The position numbers were made by a program, and so were the translations under genes. The notes below the pieces were generated by a model. It was not told the DNA's origin and searched no databases. It was given only the letters and a program-made list of their open reading frames with translations. This document shows, in pieces, positions 1 to 11,274 of a stretch of DNA of 64,000 bases; the first letter of the stretch is position 1, and every line of letters starts with the position of its first letter. Source of the DNA: Siphonodentalium dalli (lineage: Eukaryota > Mollusca > Scaphopoda > Gadilida > Siphonodentaliidae); assembly GCA_032622095.1 (NCBI GenBank), contig CP136068.1, forward strand, positions 12,445,729 through 12,509,728, in the 5' to 3' direction.

Positions 1-2800
1 ACCCTTAAAACCCACTGAGGAGCCCAAACTTTGTGCAAACCATTTGCATAGATGCATACCTATCCACAAACAACAAAAGTGTTGGAAGTAGATACATATA
101 ATGGGTCATATGGCCCAATTCAAGTTAAATATACCAATTTAACTTGAATTGTCATGGGTGCTGTGGGTGTTGGGCTGTCTCCATACCCTTAAAACCCACT
201 AAGGAGCCCAAACTTTTGCAAATCTTCTTATACTGATGCAGATATTTCCAAAAACACTAGGAGACCTAGAAGTATATACCTTTTCAGGACCCAATTCCAG
301 TTAAATATACCAATTTAACCATTAAAAAAACCAAATATCCCCCCTGACTAGAGCCCAAAATCCCATTCAGGTGCCCAAATATTTTTTCCCCATTGCCTCT
401 ATATATTCTAGATTGAAGTGTGGAATCATTTACAGAATGAGTATAGTCTGAGAGATGGCTGACTCAGAAATATGTTTTCATAGGCACGGGTGCTGTATGG
501 TTTTATCATGGGTGCTGTGGGTGTTGGGCTGTCTCAATACCCTTAAAACCCACTGAGGAGCCCAAACTTTGTGCAAACCATTTGCATAGATGCATACCTA
601 TCCACAAACAACAAAAGTGTTGGAAGTAGATACATATAATGGGTCATATGGGCCAATTCAAGTTAAATATACCAATTTAACTTGAATTGTCATGGTGCTG
701 TGGGTGTTGGGCTGTCTCCATACCCTTAAAACCCACTAAGGAGCCCAAACTTTTGCAAATCTGCTTATACTAATGCAGATGTTTCCAAAAACACTAGGAG
801 ACCTAGAAGTATATACCTTTACAGGACCCAATTCCAGTTAAATATACCAATTTAACCATTAAAAAAACCAAATATCCCCCCTGAATAGAGCCCAAAATCC
901 CATTCAGGTGCCCAAATAATTTTTCCCCATTGCCTCTATATATTCTAGAGTGAAATGTGGAATCATTTACAGAATGGGTATAGTCTGAGAGATGGCTGAT
1001 TCAGAAATATGTTTTCATAGGCACGGGTGCTGTATGGTTTTATCATGGGTGCTGTGGGTGTTGGGCTGTCTCAACTCTCAATACCCTTAAAACCCAATGA
1101 GGAACCCAAACTTTGTGCAAACCATTTGCATAGATGCATACCTATCCACAAACAACAAAAGTGTTGGAAGTAGATACATATAATGGGTCATATGGCCCAA
1201 TTCAAGTTAAATATACCAATTTAACTTGAATTGTCATGGGTGCTGTGGGTGTTGGGCTGTCTCCATACCCTTAAAACCCACTAAGGAGCCCAAACTTTTG
1301 CAAATCTTCTTATACTGATGCAGATATTTCCAAAAACACTAGGAGACCTAGAAGTATATACCTTTTCAGGACCCAATTCCAGTTAAATATACCAATTTAA
1401 CCATTAAAAAAACCAAATATCCCCCCTGACTAGAGCCCAAAATCCCATTCAGGTGCCCAAATATTTTTTCCCCATTGCCTCTATATATTCTAGATTGAAA
1501 TGTGGAATCATTTACAGAATGAGTATAGTCTGAGAGATGGCTGACTCAGAAATATGTTTTCATAGGCACGGGTGCTGTATGGTTTTATCATGGGTGCTGT
1601 GGGTGTTGGGCTGTCTCAATACCCTTAAAACCCACTGAGGAGCCCAAACTTTGTGCAGACCATTTGCATAGATGCATACCTATCCACAAACAACAAAAGT
1701 GTTGGAAGTAGATACATATAATGGGTCATATGGCCCAATTCAAGTTAAATATACCAATTTAACCATTAAAAAAACAAAATATCGCCCCTGACTAGAGCCC
1801 AAAATCCCATTCAGGTGCCCAAATATTTTTTCCCCATTGCCTCTATATATTCTAGATTGAAATGTGGAATCATTTACAGAATGAGTATAGTCTGAGAGAT
1901 GGCTGACTCAGAAATATGTTTTCATAGGCACGGGTGCTGTATGGTTTTATCATGGGTGCTGTGGGTGTTGGGCTGTCTCAATACCCTTAAAACCCACTGA
2001 GGAGCCCAAACTTTGTGCAAACCATTTGCATAGATGCATACCTATCCACAAACAACAAAAGTGTTGGAAGTAGATACATATAATGGGTCATATGGCCCAA
2101 TTCAAGTTAAATATACCAATTTAACCATTAAAAAAACAAATATCCCCCCTGACTAGAGCCCAAAATCCCATTCAGGTGCCCAAATATTTTTTCCCCATTG
2201 CCTCTATATATTCTAGATTGAAATGTGGAATCATTTACAGAATGAGTATAGTCTGAGAGATGGCTGACTCAGAAATATGTTTTCATAGGCACGGGTGCTG
2301 TATGGTTTTATCATGGGTGCTGTGGGTGTTGGGCTGTCTCAATACCCTTAAAACCCACTGAGGAGCCCAAACTTTGTGCAAACCATTTGCATAGATGCAT
2401 ACCTATCCACAAACAACAAAAGTGTTGGAAGTAGATACATATAATGGGTCATATGGGCCAATTCAAGTTAAATATACCAATTTAACCATTAAAAAAACCA
2501 AATATCCCCCCTGACTAGAGCCCAAAATCCCATTCAGGTGCCCAAATATTTTTTCCCCATTGCCTCTATATATTCTAGATTGAAATGTGGAATCATTTAC
2601 AGAATGAGTATAGTCTGAGAGATGGCTGACTCAGAAATATGTTTTCATAGGCACGGGTGCTGTATGGTTTTATCATGGGTGCTGTGGGTGTTGGGCTGTC
2701 TCAATACCCTTAAAACCCACTGAGGAGCCCAAACTTTGTGCAAACTATTTGCATAGATGCATACCTATCCACAAACAACAAAAGTGCTGGAAGTATATAC
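1..2800. repeat. Tandem satellite, ~538-bp and ~362-bp units
   Basis: Near-identical units start at 1, 539, 1083, 1621, 1983, 2344 and 2706. The first three are 538-544 bp. The next three are about 362 bp and lack one internal block of about 176 bp; the last is partial. Within the long unit the motif GTGCTGTGGGTGTTGGGCTG and the unit start (ACCCTTAAAACCCACT) both occur twice, so the unit is itself an old internal duplication. No coding frame runs through it. Confidence 0.95.
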
Positions 2801-2839
2801 CTAACAGTGATGGAATAGGTTATGTACAGTGCCCAAATT

Positions 2840-4000
2840 TATGGGAGGCCAAATTCACATTTAATAATGAATTGCGCTTAAGCGTAATTGTGACTACTAT
2901 CTAACCTACCATAAACTATTAGCATGACCTGGTGTATCACCTAGCAACACAAGATGAGCATTGGGCTAATTTTGACCTGTACTCAACAGTCAAACTGTGA
3001 GTATGTGTTCAACAAGGAGAATCCCCAAATTACATATTATCAGCATCCCTCTATCCAAAGAATTGATGTCGCCTTCCCGGAACTCTAGTAATGTTTTGTT
3101 TGATGTTTTTAATGTATTTTTGCACAGATTTTAGCCTTTACTATGGTAATATCCTATACATGCATGCGGTGTCACTGCATGAGGGCTTTCTTACCTCATA
3201 CGGTAATGCTCTATTTAATCGACTTCTTAACCACAGCAGAATTATGGGTAACTTTCAGGATTTAGTCGGAAATATGGCTTGTTGCCATTCATCGAAAAGC
3301 TCTCGAGAGCTTTCCGAGAAATGGCAACAAGCCATATTTCCGACTAAATACTGAAAAGTTATCCATAATTCTGCTGTGGTTAAGGAGTCGATTAATTAGA
3401 GCATTACTGTATGGTTTACTTATTGACTTAAATCAGGGGGAAAAAACCCTATTTTCATATTATCAGCATCCCTGTCCAAAAAAATGGTGTTTAATTACTG
3501 GAGCTTGGTGTCTCAGTCCTGAAGCTCTAGTTTTTCTTATTAAATCAGCAGCTCTTGCACAAATCTATAGCATTTCCATGATCATATAGTGTGAATGTGG
3601 TGTGAACGAGGGCTTGCTTCCCTCATATGGTGTGCCTGTATACTCGAAAATTGAAGAAAATTAATGTCGCCCCGACTAATACAGAAAGTAATGCTATTGC
3701 AAGTAGCCCCAACTAATATATACCGAAGATAATATAATGCTATCACGAATCGCTCCAACTAAAACAGAAGGTGATACTATTGCGAGTCAGCCATTTTGAT
3801 AAAGAAGTTGGGCTAGCTCCCTACCCATCCAAACCAATGAAACCAAGAAGTGACATGTCAATAGGAGTTAATGCTAAGTTATGGAGAAACCTATTTATTC
3901 ACCAGGGGTGTTTTGTTACATATAACCATGAATTGCGCTTAAGCGTAATTATTTGCGCTTAAGCGCAATTAATTATTAAATGTGAATTTGGCCTCCCATA
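2840..4000. mobile_element. Non-autonomous DNA transposon, TATGGGAGGCC ends (copy A)
   Basis: The ends are inverted repeats: TATGGGAGGCCAAATTCACA at 2840 and its reverse complement ending at 4000. CAAATT occurs directly outside both ends (2834-2839 and 4001-4006), which fits a 6-bp target-site duplication. Subterminal sequence carries the palindrome TTGCGCTTAAGCGCAA. A ~213-bp foldback MITE sits inside (3199-3411). There is no transposase; short open frames here lie in repeat sequence. Confidence 0.85.
3199..3411. mobile_element. Foldback MITE, TACAGTAATG family
   Basis: The sequence is a near-perfect palindrome centred on AGCTCTCGAGAGCT near 3305, with ends TACGGTAATGC and GCATTACTGTA. The TA-CAGT ends are typical of Tc1/mariner-type elements. 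It lies inside the TATGGGAGGCC transposon, and the same nested arrangement recurs at 18.88 kb and 44.4 kb. Confidence 0.8.
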
Positions 4001-4462
4001 CAAATTGGAGTTAAATGAATGATACTAATTTTAATATTTAAAAAAAAACATATAGTTGCCTTAGGCTACACTGAGCCCAAAATCGCTTCTAATGAGTTAT
4101 ACTAGTATGTGCCAAAGTCATAAGTATAGGTCCCAAGTGAACCAGGTTTCAACATATGTAATATATCACACAATTAAAACCCCCCTGCCAACTGTGACTA
4201 TAAACATGGCCTAAACGAAGATATATATCTGGTAATTGTTTGTATTATTTTGATTGCAACTGTACTACTCATAGGCGTTATCATTGCATTCGTAGTAAAA
4301 TATCATGTCAGGTCTCATATTGCGCATGTGCTAGCGGATGTTTACATTGTGTGTTTATATTATTTGTTATGGGTGGGTGGTTGGTCTCCCGTCTGGAGCA
4401 TTCCTAGTCGAAAATCTACGGGATACTAAAGATATCCCGTCGAAATTTCCCCCATGCCTCGC
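4001..4462. other. Intergenic, nothing recognised
   Basis: AT-rich unique-looking sequence between the TATGGGAGGCC element and the large palindrome. I see no open frame, RNA gene or repeat in it. Confidence 0.5.
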
Positions 4463-5010
4463 AACGGAGCTTTTTCTTCAAGTCCGGAAAGGAAGAATGT
4501 GACGCAAGATACGACCAAACCGCGATGTTTTCCGGGTAATACATGTGCTACTGCATCACCCTGACATACCTTTCATATTCCTTTTCCAAAAATGAGAGAT
4601 TTATTGAGAATATTCCGTTGGAGCCGACGGTTTTTTAAACAGTTTTAAACATTGGGTTTGCTCGATCGAACTCCGGTCACACCGCACTCGCTGTCGTGGG
4701 AGCAAGTATTTTCGTACCCTGACCAGCTCGTACCCTCCGAAAAAGTAAATTCGTACTCTAGCGCGAAACTATTTAGATATTTCAATAAGGCGTGCGTTCA
4801 GTTTCTCATCTAATAACTTTGCTTATCTCATTTTTAACCGGGATTGAACGTATACTATGGAACCCACAGTGATCTCTTGGATGTAAAAGATACAGAAATA
4901 GAACAGTAACATGCCTGATGTCTTGGACGTGAAAGATACAGAAGTAGAACAGAAACCTGCCTATATATATATATATACACATACAAATTAAATTAAATAA
5001 CCATACTTAC

Positions 5011-5125
5011 CTGTTTTCAATCGTCGTATTTCATCACTATGCGCCGTGTCGTAATCCAGTTTCTCGTCTAATAACATAAATTTGTCCACCCTGTTTTTAG
5101 GGAATGGGTCCTGGGTCTTTGCCAT
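5011..5125 (-). pseudogene. Mirrored first-exon copy (left arm)
   Basis: On the minus strand an ATG at 5125 opens a frame of about 38 codons beginning MAKTQDPFP, ending at a consensus donor (AAAACAG|GTAAGT). It is the reverse-complement twin of 5908-6019 with one extra codon. It is probably the 5' exon of a helicase-type gene copied by the inverted duplication. On this strand it points away from the helicase exon in the spacer, so it is unlikely to be used with it. Confidence 0.55.
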
Positions 5126-5309
5126 TGGGAAACAAATTGCGTCATAGAGGTTTACACTTAGTAAGGCCTATGACCGATAACGATTATAGTATGGAGAGTT
5201 GTCAGTGTGAAAATAGTGTAATCAAATACTTTGATGTATATTATATTTGCCAATAAAAAACATCAAAACAATAATACATATTACAAATAAAAAAAACAAG
5301 AAATTTCAG

Positions 5310-5709
5310 ACATGGGAATACGAGAGTTCTTGTCGCTACGATAGCATTTGGCATGGGGATGGACATCCCTGATGTCGACATTGTTGTGCACTGGGGTGCA
5401 CCAGCAAGTTGTATTTCTTATTGGCAGGAGGTGGGCCGTGCAGGCCGTGATGGCAGGCAAAGTTCTGCAGTTGTGCTGAGGCACGGCTGTTGTCCTGAAG
5501 AGGTTTCTGGTATACTTTCAGGAAGTCATTGTTATCGAGCGGCGATTCTCAAACAATTTATTGTTGATGGAATGAGCCCGTTAGTTGTCTCGGACATCAA
5601 GTGTAACTTGATGTGCAATAAACTAAAATGTAATTGCGCTCGCTGCAACTGCTGCAGTTTCTGTTCACGGGAATGTAAGTGCGATGGCAAACGCGTGAGC
5701 CTGTGGTGA
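5310..5709 (+). CDS. RecQ-like DNA helicase, C-terminal exon (fragment)
   Basis: A 3' splice site (AAATTTCAG) ends at 5309 and the frame runs to TGA at 5707-5709. The first codons give a typical helicase motif V ([16 protein letters not shown]), followed by motif VI ([10 protein letters not shown]). These are the ATP- and DNA-contacting motifs of the second RecA-like lobe of RecQ-family 3'-5' helicases. The C-terminus is cysteine-rich, with CNCARCNCC and CSRECKC, and probably binds zinc. The ATP-binding lobe with the Walker motifs is absent, so this is an isolated exon and not a working helicase. It fills the spacer of a palindrome, which suggests capture by a mobile element. Confidence 0.8.
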
Positions 5710-5907
5710 ATGATATTATCTATGCACATATTCTTGTTTTTTTTATTTGTAATATGTATTATTGTTTTGATGTTTTTTATTGGCAAATATAATATACATC
5801 AAAGTATTTGATTACACTATTTTCACACTGACAACTCTCCATACTATAATCGTTATCGATCATAGGCCTTACTAAGTGTAAACCTCTATGACGCAATTTG
5901 TTTCCCA

Positions 5908-6019
5908 ATGGCAAAGACCCAGGACCCATTCCCTAAAAACAGGGTGGACAAATTTATGTTATTAGACGAGAAACTGGATTACGACACGGCGCATAGTGAT
6001 GAAATACGATTGAAAACAG
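5908..6019 (+). CDS. Putative first exon with GTAAGT donor (right arm)
   Basis: An ATG at 5908 opens 37 codons (MAKTQDPFP..., ending near DEIRLKT), ending exactly at a consensus splice donor CAG|GTAAGT at 6019/6020. The mirrored twin in the left arm keeps the frame with a 3-bp indel, which argues that it is or was coding. The function is unknown. It may be the 5' exon of the helicase-type gene whose C-terminal exon lies in the spacer, although here it lies downstream of that exon. Confidence 0.5.
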
Positions 6020-6740
6020 GTAAGTATGGTTATTTAATTTAATTTGTATGTATATATATATATAGGCAGGTTTCTGTTCTACTTCTGTATCTTTCACGTC
6101 CAAGACATCAGGCATGTTACTGTTCTATTTCTGTATCTTTTACATCCAAGAGATCACTGTGGGTTCCATAGTATACGTTCAATCCCGGTTAAAAATGAGA
6201 TAAGCAAAGTTATTAGATGAGAAACTGAACGCACGCCTTATTGAAATATCTAAATAGTTTCGCGCTAGAGTACGAATTTACTTTTTCGGAGGGTACGAGC
6301 TGGTCAGGGTACGAAAATACTTGCTCCCACGACAGCGAGTGCGGTGTGACCGGAGTTCGATCGAGCAAACCCAATGTTTAAAACTGTTTAAAAAACCGTC
6401 GGCTCCAACGGAATATTCTCAATAAATCTCTCATTTTTGGAAAAGGAATATGAAAGGTATGTCAGGGTGATGCAGTAGCACATGTATTACCCGGAAAACA
6501 TCGCGGTTTGGTCGTATCTTGCGTCACATTCTTCCTTTCCGGACTTGAAGAAAAAGCTCCGTTACCAGCGATGGGGAAAGTTGGACTATACATTCAATGT
6601 ATAGTCAATTTTGGACTACCATCCGTTATGATACCCCATGTACCAACACAATACTGTTCACTGAGTGTGTACTCATGAAGATATCACTTTATACCATGGA
6701 GTATTTAAAATCACGACAGTCCACATACTCCATCACAATC

Positions 6741-8177
6741 ATGGCTAGTAATCAAGTTATCGTTGCATTCATCCCTAACTCTAAAGGCGGCAGACATCTC
6801 ATTTACGATAACTTTAAGTTCCGTCTTAAATCACAGAAACCCCCAAACGCTCACTGGGTCTGCTGCAATAAAGACTGCAGATCAAGCATTAACACCAGAA
6901 ACGACATCATAAGTTCTCAAATGAAACCACACAACCACGACTCTGATATGGAACAGGTAATTACTTGTTATTTATTGAGTTTTCTCAAGACAATCCTAAA
7001 ATTAATAAATAACAAATTCCATACTTTTTCTCAAATTTAGTTAAACAAATTTCAATTTATTTTTATTTCTTTTAATTGTATTTACAATGGTATAATTTGT
7101 ATATTTCAGATTATCGCCGACTCGGTATTAGCAGACCTAAGAAAAGCTGTACGGCACGATTCCAAGACAGTTTCTTCCTTATACCGCGAACAGATGACGT
7201 CCATGAGATCCGACGGGACAGACCCTCTTATCATAGCCAAGGTTCCTACATTTTATTCAGTTAGCTCGTCACTGTACAGATCCCGAGCACAGACGCGACC
7301 AAAACTTCCCAAGATTCGTTCAGACATCAACTTGTCCGAATCCTACCAACAGACGACAGCCGGTGACAATTTTCTTTTAGGTTCTGACGGTGACAGCAAC
7401 AAAATGATGGTATTCGCAACAACTTCAAACTTGCAACTGCTCAACGACGCCTCCACATACTACTGCGATGGGACATTTGAAAAATCGCCAAAGCTATTCC
7501 ATAAGTTATACACCATTCATGCATTCGTGGACAACAGGATGCTGCCACTAGTTTACAGGTTACTTCCAGACAAGACTAAAGCCACCTACGTTAGATTCTT
7601 CCGAATGGTAAAAGAAAAGGGAAACGACATCGGAATCGACCTGCAACCGGAACAAGTATTCACCGACTTCGAACTAGCAGCCATTCGAGAAGTCATCCGT
7701 CGTGCCATAGGCCTAGCATTCGTACCAATCGGTCAAGTCAGCGATACCTGGTTATTGGTGTTAGAGGCCTGGGAAGATGTCCTGGTGGATCGACAAGTCG
7801 ACGACCGAGTCACGAAGTTCCTGGATTACGTCACTTCATACTGGATTGAAGGACCCTTCCCAATTGCCGTATGGAATCACCACGACACAGCCGGGCCAAG
7901 AACAACCAACCATGTCGAGGGATGGCATAGAAAATTGCAAAGAATCATAGCTGGCTCACACCCCAACATATACAGTCTCATTGACTTCTTCAAACAAGAA
8001 CAGGCCTACTCCGAATCAACAATTCTTCAGCTGAGTGGCGGTGGAAAGGTGGCACCTCGACGCCGAAAATACAGGGCTATCGACAACTCACTGCGCCACT
8101 TCAAGAGAGTTCTGCGAGAGGGCGAAATCGACATTTTGACTTTTCTAGATAACGTTTCCAACATCAGTGGTCGTTAA
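6741..8177 (+). CDS. MULE-type transposase with FLYWCH zinc finger (two exons)
   Basis: Exon 1 is 6741-6956 (72 codons) and exon 2 is 7110-8177 (355 codons plus TAA). The intron 6957-7109 has GT/TTTCAG ends and is phase 0. Exon 1 is a FLYWCH-like zinc finger: GGRHLIYDNFKFR, then WVCCNKDC and HNHD. Exon 2 holds the transposase fold, with YYCDGTFEKSPKLFHKL (first Asp), VFTDFELAAI (second Asp) and TTNHVEGWHRKL (likely Glu). Between the second Asp and IRRAIGLAFVP the usual ~40-residue block with the conserved C/H motif is missing, so the enzyme is probably inactive. An AATAAA follows at 8302. It starts just outside the 4.5-6.6 kb palindrome, but no matching element ends were found. Confidence 0.8.
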
Positions 8178-9518
8178 TAGAGTCCAATAGCAAAATGATG
8201 TGTTTATTGTTGCCTGTAATTTATGTAATATATTTTGTCCAAGTTACTATTTAGAATGTATGTTATTCGTTTTGTTAACTATATATTATCTTAACTCTTA
8301 AAATAAATCAAAATGTTCAATTTAAAGTATTTAAAAATTGTCTTCTCTGAAACCACCGAAAACACAAATCAGCCCAAAAAACCCTAAACTACCCCAGCTA
8401 CACCACCTCAACACATACTTAGCGGTATCTCTCTGAAGAACGGATTAATCACACCTGGGGTCAATACTATGAACAATTTTATACCTGTAAATACAAATTG
8501 TATTTATTAATTTGTAATTACAAATTTGTGTTAACTATCACAGTGGTTTCATAGTACAGGGAAAATTTAGCCGTATTATTGTAATACCTTAGACTGGACG
8601 AGAGGTGAAACCCTAAAAGGCAGCTGTAAAACTTAGAAAAAACTAACTCCCCACTCTGCTCCCATGCACCTGTTATCAGTGTTATCTGAATACCAGTTCA
8701 AATTAGACGGACATGCATATAGAGCTAAAATAACTGACAACAATTTATATGGGGAAGTTACAATGCGTGCTATCATATTGTGATTATCACTAACGCCGGT
8801 ACTATGAAACGATGAGCTAACAAAATCTCGCAAATTTCACAAAGATCTACTGCTGATTATTGTAGATTGCTTACGGACAAACCTTTGCTTGTGAGTGATT
8901 CACAATATATTGAATCACGGCGGGCCAAAGTTACAAAAGAAATAACCAATCATAAGTTGAGAGGTGATCGCTTCTCAGAGCTATCCAATCGGTTCACGGA
9001 TTGCTAAGTTGATGACCACTTGTCTGTGCAAGTTAACAATTAAACGGTTCGTTTGTAGTGTGTGTTTGTAAGTACAAGTCAGTGTAATAATGAGTACTAC
9101 AAACAATTTGGTATCATTGTTTTTACAAATTACAAATTTACAATCATTCAGTTTGTGAAAATAAAATATTATTTTGATGGTATAGCATTATATATATTGT
9201 GACCATCCTATTATTTCAAACTGATCCGCTACTCTTATCATAACACATCGAGGCAGTAACGTGGCTCCATTTTATCGGGAGAGGGTGTATCGAAACAGGG
9301 ACGTGCTAATGGTCTCGGTTATAGGAGCGGTGCGGGGGCCCCGGGGTCCAGTCGGTAGTGCCATGTGCATTACACCGTCACAGGCCGTCCATCGCTGACG
9401 AAGCTGGTCAAACCCCGTCATATGGAGGGTGACCGGAATCGTGTATCTGGGCAAGTTTGTCAGATGCTTTCCGGGGGTCGGTGGTTTCTACACGCAGTGG
9501 GACGATTTCTCGGTGAAA
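8178..9518. other. Intergenic; AATAAA at 8302, otherwise nothing clear
   Basis: AT-rich sequence downstream of the MULE gene. AATAAA at 8302-8307 is a likely polyadenylation signal for it. The part from about 9270 to 9518 may be frame-shifted remains of the Harbinger transposase C-terminus, since it is GC-richer and open on the minus strand, but I could not align it to that family. Confidence 0.4.
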
Positions 9519-10203
9519 TCAAGCCTCTGCATGGTCTTTCCTCCACCAGTAAAATTCACAACGTCGTGTGTGGCCTAGCGATAAACGATAGTGAACACGG
9601 GAATCATGCACACTGCCAGGTAAGCGTGTACTGGCGAAATAAATGTACAGGTCTGGACCACAAACAATTGCACTGTTAATGGAATGGACATGGTGCCTAT
9701 TCACATAACTCCGTTCGTCGACATCAGGGGGGATAACTCTGATGTGTGAACCGTCTACCAATCCACACACTCCCGGAATACCGCTGATGTCGAAAAAGTT
9801 CTCTGCAATTTGAACTGGGTTCCTTGGCCATGCAGCGAATAACATCCGGTGCTAAATCCACTACGAGTGGTGCCACCTTATGCACAACTCGTTTCACGGT
9901 GTCTCTTCCAATGCCATGGCAGTCTTTCACCATATGGTAAAAACCATTCGTTCCCAAAAAATGAAGGAAAACTAAGATCTGCTGCCGTGGTGTCAGTGGT
10001 CTGCTACGACCGGTCATTGGCAATAGATAATCGCCAATCTTCTCCACCAATAACTCCACCACGCTTCCGGGCACCCTGTACCTCTCCCGGAATTCGTACA
10101 GCAATGAAGTTTCGAACCTTCTTTCTAAAAAGATACGTTCTCGTCTAGGAGGACGCCCGCCTATAACCACCAAATCGATATCCTCATCGGAAGAATACGC
10201 CAT
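9519..10203 (-). pseudogene. Harbinger/PIF-type transposase (HARBI1-like), frameshifted
   Basis: An ATG at 10203 starts MAYSSDEDIDLVV. The helical N-terminal part includes PLTPRQQILVFLHFLGTNGF and HGIGRDTVKRVVHKV, typical of HARBI1-like proteins. Near 9840 the frame shifts by one base. The second frame carries the catalytic core: GVCGLVDGSHIRVIPP with the first Asp, and STRLPGSVHDSRV with the second. Soon after, the frame degenerates into KDHAEA and stop, so the third acidic residue and the C-terminal third are missing or scrambled. The second Harbinger protein, a Myb-like partner, was not seen. This is a dead copy. Confidence 0.85.
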
Positions 10204-11274
10204 TGTAAATGAATAGTTCAAAACAGCTAAATGCAGTATATATATATACCCGGCGTAAAAATAAATAGGACAAACTTCACTCACCGTTAACATTCTTGGA
10301 TATATCATTGATTATGGAAATACATGTTACATGATAATGTTGGCTATAATCCGCAAGTATCACTCACTATTTGTATTAATCAACAACTTTTGTCAGAGAT
10401 GTTGTGACTCATACGATTTGGCGGCTACTCGCCCCTTCCTATTCTGAACAGCTGTAATGTGCCAGGCATCGTGTTCCCAAGACCACTATCGCATGTCCCT
10501 GTTTATGAGATTTCCATTGATAAAACATTTTCATAAGGGGGGGGGGCTACATCCCTGCGAATCAGATGGTTATATGCTCTGGTTTAAGGATGTGAAAATC
10601 GACAATTTATGTTTGACACCCTATATAGACATTCTACACAAGTTCTTTAACGTTGTAACTTTCAATAAATTGGGTAATTTCAGTAGTTACAAGGAACACA
10701 TACTGCTACCTCACATCCAAGCTGACACCCCATAAGGTTTGACAATTTATAAATATAGGCCATTTCAATCCAAACTTTTGACCAAAGGAGGTAAATATGC
10801 AAATGTTGGTCTAAAACAAAACATACCCCTTTATAAATTGTTGGAAAAAACAAAATAACAGAACAAGTTCAACCTATTGTTGTTGTAAAATTTCCAATTC
10901 ATGTTGTTTCAGGTATCAAATTTCCAGCTGTTGAACGTGTTGATAAAATGTTTGGAGCGAGAAACATAACCCAACCCCCTTGTCGCGACGTCCCTGTGCG
11001 TTGTACTTGAGATTTCCAGCTGACAAAATATTTTCACGAGGGGGTGAATCGACCCCTTGTCGCCACGTCCCTGCGTATCATAGATATATATATTATCCGG
11101 GTTAAGGGTGCGAAAACTGAAAAAATATGTTTCATAGTACTCGAACATTCTTTGTGATTGGAGATATTTGTAAATACAAAGAACACGTACTATTTGTGAT
11201 TTATGTTTGTAATCGTAGGTTCATAGTATTGGCGGAATGATAAATTGTTATTTCTTACAAACAATTGTAGATTC
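10204..11274. repeat. Intergenic with two diverged direct repeats
   Basis: About 150 bp near 10470-10620 recurs diverged at 10975-11120, sharing GTCCCTG, GAGATTTCCA, AAAATATTTTCA-like and GG(T)TTAAGG(A/G)TG segments in the same order. No gene is seen in this stretch. Confidence 0.45.

Larger units (their letters stand above)
4463..6563. repeat. Large inverted duplication (~835-bp arms, 432-bp spacer)
   Basis: The left arm 4463-5300 and right arm 5733-6563 are near-identical reverse complements. Only scattered changes are visible, for example a 3-bp insertion in the left arm near 5020. The spacer is almost exactly a RecQ-like helicase exon. Each arm carries a mirrored copy of one short exon with a consensus splice donor. 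The high identity of the arms suggests a recent event or gene conversion between them. Confidence 0.92.

Noticed and set aside
1-2800. A CRISPR-like array
   Set aside because: Units are hundreds of bases and identical throughout, with no spacers, in a eukaryotic context. It is a satellite.
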